A stretch of DNA of 12,886 bases from Caldifarciminota bacterium (GTDB lineage Bacteria; Hydrothermota; 32-111; QNBC01), in NCBI GenBank assembly GCA_015486655.1, contig WFRF01000103.1, positions 1 through 12,886 on the forward strand. The letters are read 5' to 3'. Made by a program: the position numbers and the translations under genes. The notes beneath the pieces were generated by a model. The model had not been told where the DNA came from. It saw nothing but the letters and a program-made list of their open reading frames with translations, and searched no databases. Positions 7,263 through 12,886 of this stretch are shown here, in pieces (the first letter of the stretch is position 1; each line of letters opens with the position of its first letter).

Positions 7263-8359
7263 GATTTGTTTTCTCCGACAAAATAATAAATAGTATATAA
7301 GACTACATTTGCTATTATAACGGATGATGCCGCCTTTGTGAGAAGTGAGTTATTTATTATCACCATACTTAGTAATATTGTATAAAGTATGCCGGTTTGG
7401 GGTATAACCCCGTATGAAAATTTACCTACATAGTGTTTGAAAATAAACAGTGTGATTGTTATGGATGCAAAATGTATAATCAGATAAGGCAGAGATAAAA
7501 TCATTGAATGATTGAATGTCAAAAGTGAACCGCCAAACAACAAGAGTCCAATGTAAAAAGGATGTTCCAGCGAATTTATTATGTCTTTGAATTTAAAATA
7601 TTCTTTACCGGAAGTGTTAGCGAGAATGAACCCTATAAAAAACATATTTGAAGCGGCGTTTATATTTAATATATAACTTATTACAACATTAAAAATAGCA
7701 ATCCCGAAAAATACCACCAAAAACTCATTTTGATCATTCGAATTTTTAAATAGAAAATACATAATACCGGAGAACATTAGAATATCAATTAAGGAAAACA
7801 GTATAGAAAGCCAATAGTTTATGCTTAAAGGGGAACCGCTTTTAAACAATGGAGTTAATATAATCAAAATCAAAAATATTAAGACGAGTATGATATTTGA
7901 AATAATTGATATAAGACTCTTATGCATTTCCTTACCACTTGAAAAGAAATAATAGGACGGAAGGATTGATGCGGATAATACTGTTAAAAAAATCAGCGGA
8001 TAAGGAGGAATTTTAAAAATGAAATGATTCGTTATATAAAACAACCCCAATGAGATTGCGGAGGCGGATATAAAAAAAATTGCTGCTAAAATAAAAATCT
8101 CTTTAATTTTGGTTATCCCCTTGAGTTTCAGTTTCAATCCTGCAAAAAGTGCGGTAGCCCCTATGAGAAGATTAATAATGGGTTCCAATTGGATATTCTC
8201 AGTTTTGCTCAAGAAATTTAATACGTAGGGGCCCAAGAGAACTCCGAATCCGATCATCACAATTTCAATGGGGAACAAACGGAAAATATTTTTTCTGAAC
8301 AGTAATGTTCCTAAAATTGCGATTAAGAGGAGGGTGATGATTATATATAAATTGGTCAT
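7259..8359 (-). CDS. degenerate CPA-like membrane protein (protein B, paralogue of the adjacent antiporter)
   Basis: This 366-residue integral membrane protein of about 10-12 helices lines up with protein A at several landmarks. F-G-V-L-L-G-P (38-44) matches F-G-I-I-I-G-P, A-G-L-K-L-K-L (73-79) matches A-G-S-E-L-D-L, F-G-G-S-L-L (275-280) matches N-G-I-S-L-D-L, and the C-terminal Y-F-V-G-E (359-363) matches the R-T-G-E end of A. Where A has K-D of the ion-binding helix, B has S-N (154-155) in I-I-S-N-I-I-L-V. Acidic residues of the second landmark are replaced by lysines. B therefore probably cannot carry out ordinary cation/proton exchange. It could be a structural or regulatory partner of A, or have changed substrate. 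The gene overlaps its neighbours on both sides by 4 bp (ATGA). The alignment was done by eye. Confidence 0.72.
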   Translation of the reverse strand: MTNLYIIITLLLIAILGTLLFRKNIFRLFPIEIVMIGFGVLLGPYVLNFLSKTENIQLEPIINLLIGATALFAGLKLKLKGITKIKEIFILAAIFFISASAISLGLFYITNHFIFKIPPYPLIFLTVLSASILPSYYFFSSGKEMHKSLISIISNIILVLIFLILIILTPLFKSGSPLSINYWLSILFSLIDILMFSGIMYFLFKNSNDQNEFLVVFFGIAIFNVVISYILNINAASNMFFIGFILANTSGKEYFKFKDIINSLEHPFYIGLLLFGGSLLTFNHSMILSLPYLIIHFASITITLFIFKHYVGKFSYGVIPQTGILYTILLSMVIINNSLLTKAASSVIIANVVLYTIYYFVGENKS

Positions 8360-11265
8360 AAACTTAAACCTACGGAAAGGTTGAATGTTTTAAGAAATTT
8401 CCTTATATGGTTATACCTCAACTCGGTATTTACAGTTAATTTTGTGTTCTCTCCCATATTGTATTCCCCGTTTATTTTAAGTAACAAATCTATACCTCTT
8501 GGGTAAATTTCATCTATTTCTGCAAAACGAGTATTATATTTATAAAAATTATAACTGAAAATCGGGGTAAATGTAAAGTGTGAATTGAGAATATCCATTC
8601 CAAAAGTAAGGCCGGTTCCCATATTAATAATATTTTGCTTTTCCGGCAGATAGTAGGAAATATATTGATCTATAAATTTTATGCTGAAGGGGAATTTACC
8701 ATATTCTAAAAAGCCCCCGTAATCTATCCGGTTAGATTCCAAATATGGTGTTTCGTCGTTGTGTGTATTAAGGGCAAGATGGATTTTATAAAATTCCTGT
8801 TTTTTGTATCGTAAGAGCAATTCCATATACGATTTTGCAGAGTGTACGAATAATGAAGAAGAGAAATCGGACTTGAGAGTTATATCATTCTTATTGAAAT
8901 GTTTTTGAATGAGATTAGTAATTGAGAATCTCCTGTCTTGGTAAATTGAGTCATTTATCTCCGTAAAATATTTTTTAAATGATGAAGAGTTATTGAAGAT
9001 AAAATACCTGTTTGTGCGTACTGCAATGTTAATATTGTATGTTTGCAGAGGTGAATCGTATTGTTTATAGAGTAATTCTTTTTTGAAATGTCCGTTTTCA
9101 ACGGGGTAATATACGTTATTCAGTGAGTCATAATCATAATTGCCGTTTGTAGATTCTATAAATTGCGGAACGGTAAAATATGGTTTATATATACCGCCTT
9201 CGCCTGAAGTGGAAACAAAAAAGAATCGATATCTTTTTGAATAATGTAAAACAAACTGATCTGTTAAATTCGTACTATCCTTTTTAAGGGAGAGCCTAAA
9301 CAGAAGATTCTTGCCGTTCAACGAGAAATCACAATTCAGTGAAGAATAATGAGTGTAGGACTGATTATATGCCGAGAGAGATAATATTGATTTCTCAACA
9401 CCTATTCCCCTTTCAACCATATTAATCGAGTCCGAGTCGATATTGTTTATAAAATATTTTATAACCAAATCCTCTTTTTTTACTCCGACTGCGACATTGT
9501 TTCTAGACTCTCTTCGGTTAAAGTCGGATGGTGAGATATATTTGCCTGAGTATTCAGTGAAAATGTATCTGTTTAAATTTAATTTAATATGGTTGTCAGA
9601 TTTGAAAATTTTTTTCTCAGATAGCAATTCGGCACTTGCCGATCGGATATACAGGACATCTTTGTAATTATATTCCATAACAAGCCCGGGAAGAAAGACA
9701 TTCCGCAATTGTTGAGTGCTGTCGATATTGTAATCCGACTGGATTTCTGAAATGCGATTTGAGAAACCACTATTTTTGATATTGCTAAACCAGTTGAATA
9801 TCGGAGAGAATTTTATTGTATCTGTATTCGATGAATAGGTTTTATTGTACATAAGACCTGTAAAGTAGCTGAAATCACTGTGGTTTACAAGGATGTTGTT
9901 CTGTTGTTGTAAGATGTTGAGATATCCTTTGATGCCGGAATTGCTTCCCTCAAATGTTATCATTCTCTTTAGTTTCGGCGTACGTATTTTTATTATGGGT
10001 AAATAATCCCCGTTTCCTTGTCCGACAAACAGGTATCCGTGGATTGTATTATCAAAGACATAGCTCCCCATGTTATCTCCCATGTATGTAAAATAACATC
10101 GGTAATCACCGCGATTATTCCCGACATAGACAAATCTGTTGTTTTCGCTTATATATTCTCCCAGATTATTCCCGACATACTTACTTCCTTTTAAAATGAT
10201 GAAAGAATCAGTGACCGTTGCTGAATCGTATGAAAGGTTAAATATATTTCTTTTCCAGTCTCTTGTTTCATCATAGGCAACGGTTAAAAAATTATTCAAT
10301 TTTGTGTTTACATGAAAATAATGCCGGATATTATATTTGCTTTTAAGCTGATAAGAGATGTACGCACGATCGCCGCGATTTATATTTAACAAGGGTAAAA
10401 ATGTAATTGTGCCGTAATGATAATCAATGGTATAGTCAATGCCATTTGTGAGTTTCTTGTCGTTAAGAACGACAATTTCGCTGTTTGGAGCAATATAATA
10501 TAGTGTATCATTATTCGGTATGATCTCATACGGACCCAGATTATTGTTTTCAAGTGAAATTTCGGTATTCCCTCTTTCTCCGCCGTCCAATCCGGCAATT
10601 ATCCTTAGTTTGTCCCCTGATTTAACATCGAGACCGATCATTCTTTGGCTCAGTTCATTCGATTTATACTTAATATCGCCAAGTAATATGCTTTTGTCTT
10701 CCTTTGCAATCTTAACATTTATGCCCGATATATCGGAAAGAAATGCACCTTCTCCGGAGAAAATGCCGTTATTGTCATTAATATAACCGTTTACAGTTAA
10801 ACCTCCGTTAAAACGATAATCAAAGTGATTGTTTGAAACGGAGCTTATAGTGAAATCGTTGTTATCGTTCATATTAAAGTTGAGTATGTTGAGACCGTTT
10901 ACGTATCCATTTTTTGATGCATATTCCTTTTTGGTTTTCTCAAAATTACTGCGGGAAGAATCGATATAATTCGAATATTTATAGGGGAGATGTTTTCTGA
11001 TCGTAAATTTCATGTCCTTTGAATCATACCTTACAATAAGAAAGACTGTGTCTTTAAAGTCGGTTCTGTTGTGAATAAGCCCGCGAACGGAATCTATTCC
11101 GATGTCATTAATTATGCTGTCCGGTTCTATATTTACATTATAAATATTTCCAAATGAAAGAATGTACGTTCCTTTTTCTGATAAACAAAGTGTATCTGTA
11201 ATCTCTCCGCTAACATGCAGAGAAAAGAGTTCAATAAGTAAAACTAAATACAGAATCTTTCGCAT
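8356..11265 (-). CDS. large secreted surface or outer-membrane protein with Y-V-G-x-N-x-G-D-Y repeats
   Basis: This 969-residue protein starts with a Sec signal peptide (M-R-K-I plus a hydrophobic core, likely cut after about residue 19). No known enzyme motif is seen. Residues 21-310 are beta-rich, ending in a unit with L-N-D-K-K-L-T-N-G-I-D-Y (267-278) and then I-D-Y-H-Y-G-T-I-T-F. This pattern occurs in large envelope proteins of Gram-negative bacteria. Residues 363-421 hold four short Y-V-G-x-N-x-G-D-Y repeats. From about 430 to the end, alternating hydrophobic/polar strands with many aromatics separated by short turns, such as Y-K-K-Q-E-F-Y-K-I-H-L-A-L, resemble an outer-membrane beta-barrel. 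The terminal strand ends in Leu rather than the usual Phe. The ATG lies inside the preceding gene (35-bp overlap) and is chosen because the signal peptide follows it directly. Its function is unknown; the next genes are inner-membrane proteins A and B. Confidence 0.8.
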   Translation of the reverse strand: MRKILYLVLLIELFSLHVSGEITDTLCLSEKGTYILSFGNIYNVNIEPDSIINDIGIDSVRGLIHNRTDFKDTVFLIVRYDSKDMKFTIRKHLPYKYSNYIDSSRSNFEKTKKEYASKNGYVNGLNILNFNMNDNNDFTISSVSNNHFDYRFNGGLTVNGYINDNNGIFSGEGAFLSDISGINVKIAKEDKSILLGDIKYKSNELSQRMIGLDVKSGDKLRIIAGLDGGERGNTEISLENNNLGPYEIIPNNDTLYYIAPNSEIVVLNDKKLTNGIDYTIDYHYGTITFLPLLNINRGDRAYISYQLKSKYNIRHYFHVNTKLNNFLTVAYDETRDWKRNIFNLSYDSATVTDSFIILKGSKYVGNNLGEYISENNRFVYVGNNRGDYRCYFTYMGDNMGSYVFDNTIHGYLFVGQGNGDYLPIIKIRTPKLKRMITFEGSNSGIKGYLNILQQQNNILVNHSDFSYFTGLMYNKTYSSNTDTIKFSPIFNWFSNIKNSGFSNRISEIQSDYNIDSTQQLRNVFLPGLVMEYNYKDVLYIRSASAELLSEKKIFKSDNHIKLNLNRYIFTEYSGKYISPSDFNRRESRNNVAVGVKKEDLVIKYFINNIDSDSINMVERGIGVEKSILSLSAYNQSYTHYSSLNCDFSLNGKNLLFRLSLKKDSTNLTDQFVLHYSKRYRFFFVSTSGEGGIYKPYFTVPQFIESTNGNYDYDSLNNVYYPVENGHFKKELLYKQYDSPLQTYNINIAVRTNRYFIFNNSSSFKKYFTEINDSIYQDRRFSITNLIQKHFNKNDITLKSDFSSSLFVHSAKSYMELLLRYKKQEFYKIHLALNTHNDETPYLESNRIDYGGFLEYGKFPFSIKFIDQYISYYLPEKQNIINMGTGLTFGMDILNSHFTFTPIFSYNFYKYNTRFAEIDEIYPRGIDLLLKINGEYNMGENTKLTVNTELRYNHIRKFLKTFNLSVGLSL
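10003..10179 (-). repeat. four short peptide repeats (aromatic-V/M-G-x-N/G-x-G-x-Y) in the surface protein
   Basis: The copies are Y-V-G-N-N-L-G-E-Y (363-371), Y-V-G-N-N-R-G-D-Y (380-388), Y-M-G-D-N-M-G-S-Y (394-402) and F-V-G-Q-G-N-G-D-Y (413-421), spaced 17, 14 and 19 residues apart. At the DNA level the first two share an identical 16-bp direct repeat (10164-10179 and 10113-10128, 51 bp apart), suggesting a fairly recent duplication or conversion. A weaker fifth copy, F-E-G-S-N-S-G, follows at 438-444. Each unit is probably a glycine turn between beta strands. Confidence 0.75.
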
Positions 11266-11914
11266 ATATTATTAACCTGTTACCCGTTGAATAAAATTTA
11301 TCGGGAATATTGTTAAAACCCGTAATATATTTATTATTAATGAAAATGCTGTCCTTTTTCAAAAGTATTAAATTATTATTTTTGTCCGAGCAAAATGAGG
11401 AAACATTACCATCAATGAAGGAATGCTCCCGTGATGAAAGAAAATATTGAAATAGGGTATCATTTCTTAAAAAAAGTATTGTTTTGTTTTGCCATATGTA
11501 AAAAGATTTAATGTTCCCGGAGATAATTGGAATATCGTTTTTCCATAATCCTACATCATTTAAGAGGTAAATTGCGTCGGGCATATATATGAATGATTTC
11601 ATGTTATCTAAATAGTACAACGTATCAATTCTATGTGTTAAAAAACTGAATTTGCATGCATAATCATTCGATATGTAGAACAGGTTATTTTCTGTGTAGT
11701 AATAGTAAGATAAATTATTCAAGTCATTAATTAAAATTAAGGTATCAGGATAAATCTCCGAAAGTCGATTGTATTTGTATCGGAGAATTAAAGAATCTGA
11801 AAGAACAAGGGTACTGTAATCATAATATTTCAAACGATTGGAATAAACATGGAGCGAAAAACAGAAGAGAAAAGGTATGATGAATATGTAATATTTAACC
11901 TTTTTTGCGATCAT
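11231..11914 (-). CDS. secreted protein of unknown function, possibly beta-propeller-like
   Basis: This 227-residue protein has a signal peptide: M-I-A-K-K-V-K, a hydrophobic core at about 9-20 and likely cleavage near residue 25 after V-Y-S. The mature part is rich in Tyr, Asn, Ile, Leu and Asp. It shows many short strand-turn-strand units such as N-K-T-I-L-F-L-R-N-D-T-L-F and N-N-L-I-L-L-K-K-D-S-I-F. This spacing of roughly 20-40 residues suggests a partial beta-propeller or another all-beta repeat fold. I do not recognise a named family. The ATG lies in the last codons of purF (20-bp overlap) and has no clear ribosome binding site, so translation may depend on coupling to purF. Its own 3' end overlaps the 969-aa gene by 35 bp. 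The signal peptides of the two proteins share F-S-L-H-V, so they may work together at the surface. No lipobox is seen. Confidence 0.72.
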   Translation of the reverse strand: MIAKKVKYYIFIIPFLFCFSLHVYSNRLKYYDYSTLVLSDSLILRYKYNRLSEIYPDTLILINDLNNLSYYYYTENNLFYISNDYACKFSFLTHRIDTLYYLDNMKSFIYMPDAIYLLNDVGLWKNDIPIISGNIKSFYIWQNKTILFLRNDTLFQYFLSSREHSFIDGNVSSFCSDKNNNLILLKKDSIFINNKYITGFNNIPDKFYSTGNRLIIYAKDSVFSFTY

Positions 11915-12886
11915 CTAATACATCATTCAAGACATCATGGGGAATCGGTTGGGGATAATCCCCGGAAAAGCAAGCTGTACAGAAACGATTAAATTTAACT
12001 TTCGAATCCGTCTTTACAGCTTTTATCATATCCTCATAATCCTGATAAATTATGGCATCCGCATTAATAAACTTGCGGATTTCATCAATACTTAATTTAT
12101 TTGCAATAAGTTCGGATTCTGTCTGCATGTCTATTCCGTAATAACACGGATATTTTACAGGCGGGGAATAGGAAGCAAAATAAACCTCAACGGCTCCCGA
12201 TTGTTTAATCAGGTTTACAAGTTCTTTTGATGTGTTCCCCCTGACAATACTGTCATCAACAAGTAACACCTTTTTACCTTTCAGCTGTTCTTTAACGGGG
12301 TGTAACTTTTGCTTTATGGAGCTGACACGTATGTTCTGTCCGGGCATAATAAATGTCCTTCCTATATACCGGTTTTTTATCAATCCTTCCTGATAGGAAA
12401 CTTTCAATCGTTTCGCTACGGCTAATGCGGCATTTCTTGCAGTGTCGGGAACAGGTACTACTATATCCGGTGATAATCCGATACGTTTTATTTTATCGGC
12501 AAGGGTTTTTCCCAGATTGTATCTTGCTCTGGCTACCAATATGTTATTCATAATTGAGTCGGGACGTGCAAAGTAAATATACTCAAAAATACAAGGACGG
12601 AATTCTTTCGGGTTAATAACTTCGCTGTAGAATTCTCCTTGATTGTTAATAAATATCATTTCACCGGGCTTTACGTCCCTTACGATGTTATATCCCAATG
12701 TATCAATGGCACACGATTCGGACGAAAAAATATAACCGTTGCCTTTTTTACCGAAAACCAGAGGTCTGAAACCGAAGGGATCTCTGTATGCTAATAAACC
12801 GAAATCCCCGATTATGGATACAATAGAGTAACTTCCTATTATCATTTTGGATGTATTTGTTATGGCATCCTTTAAAGTTTGTATGG
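11895..12886 (-). CDS. purF: amidophosphoribosyltransferase (PurF), 5' end outside window
   Basis: The frame is open to the window edge, so the visible 329 residues are the C-terminal two-thirds of a protein normally about 470-500 residues long. The enzyme transfers ammonia from glutamine to PRPP to give 5-phosphoribosylamine, the first step of purine synthesis in the cytoplasm. The end of the glutaminase domain is seen (G-S-Y-S-I-V, then R-D-P-F-G-F-R-P-L). The phosphoribosyltransferase domain follows, with R-Y-I-G-R-T-F, the PRPP-binding V-L-L-V-D-D-S-I-V-R-G-N-T and Y-G-I-D-M. Visible residues C97 (F-R-P-C-I-F-E-Y), C247 (Y-P-C-Y-Y-G) and C302/C305 (F-C-T-A-C-F) match the position and spacing of the four [4Fe-4S] ligands of the Bacillus subtilis enzyme. 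This is therefore the Fe-S form rather than the E. coli form. The N-terminal catalytic cysteine and any propeptide are outside the window. The stop overlaps the next gene by 20 bp. Confidence 0.97.
   Translation of the reverse strand, partial: IQTLKDAITNTSKMIIGSYSIVSIIGDFGLLAYRDPFGFRPLVFGKKGNGYIFSSESCAIDTLGYNIVRDVKPGEMIFINNQGEFYSEVINPKEFRPCIFEYIYFARPDSIMNNILVARARYNLGKTLADKIKRIGLSPDIVVPVPDTARNAALAVAKRLKVSYQEGLIKNRYIGRTFIMPGQNIRVSSIKQKLHPVKEQLKGKKVLLVDDSIVRGNTSKELVNLIKQSGAVEVYFASYSPPVKYPCYYGIDMQTESELIANKLSIDEIRKFINADAIIYQDYEDMIKAVKTDSKVKFNRFCTACFSGDYPQPIPHDVLNDVLDDRKKG

Noticed and set aside
7501..7540. TTGACA on the - strand inside gene B, considered as an internal promoter
   Set aside because: The hexamer 17 bp downstream is TTTATC, a poor -10, and no start codon lies at a sensible distance.

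Overview
The window is an AT-rich stretch (about one-third GC by eye) of a diderm bacterial chromosome with almost no non-coding DNA. Evidence for a Gram-negative envelope is a lipoprotein, Sec-type signal peptides and a 969-residue secreted protein whose second half looks like an outer-membrane beta structure. The gene mix (NtrC-type two-component system, paired CPA2-like antiporters, a surface protein with Y-V-G-x-N-x-G-D-Y repeats) is reminiscent of FCB-group or candidate-phylum bacteria such as Ignavibacteriota, Cloacimonadota or Marinimicrobia. That placement is a low-confidence guess. Both usable intergenic gaps carry a TTGACA-N17-TATTxT promoter, which argues against Bacteroidota proper, whose promoters differ.

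The left part (1-1527) runs on the + strand. It holds the C-terminal 316 residues of a DUF2207 membrane protein with a glycine-rich tail. A 63-bp gap follows, with a good sigma70-type promoter and a strong Shine-Dalgarno sequence, and then a 170-residue lipoprotein of unknown function. The lipoprotein gene overlaps the convergent response-regulator gene by 20 bp. Its likely intrinsic terminator lies inside that regulator's coding region, opposite the helix-turn-helix codons.

The rest (1508-12886) is one - strand block of eight genes. In transcription order they are purF (5' end outside the window), a 227-aa secreted protein, a 969-aa surface or outer-membrane protein, a 366-aa CPA-like membrane protein (B), a 425-aa CPA2-like antiporter (A), an N6-adenine DNA methyltransferase, a sensor histidine kinase and a sigma54-dependent NtrC-type regulator. 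The junctions are overlaps of 20, 35, 4, 4 and 11 bp, then gaps of 18 and 3 bp, so the genes are probably co-transcribed and several are translationally coupled. The 18-bp gap coincides with a TTGACA-N17-TATTAT promoter placed so that transcription should start at or next to the A of the kinase ATG. The two-component system may therefore also be made from its own, nearly leaderless, transcript.

PurF is the [4Fe-4S]-ligand-bearing (Bacillus-type) form of the first enzyme of purine synthesis and is probably just the upstream housekeeping gene. The downstream genes look like an envelope and ion-homeostasis module: two exported proteins, an antiporter with a degenerate paralogue that has lost the transport aspartate, a solitary DNA methyltransferase and a membrane-sensing two-component system. 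The functional link between these parts is inference from gene order. No RNA genes, CRISPR arrays, insertion sequences or phage genes were seen.
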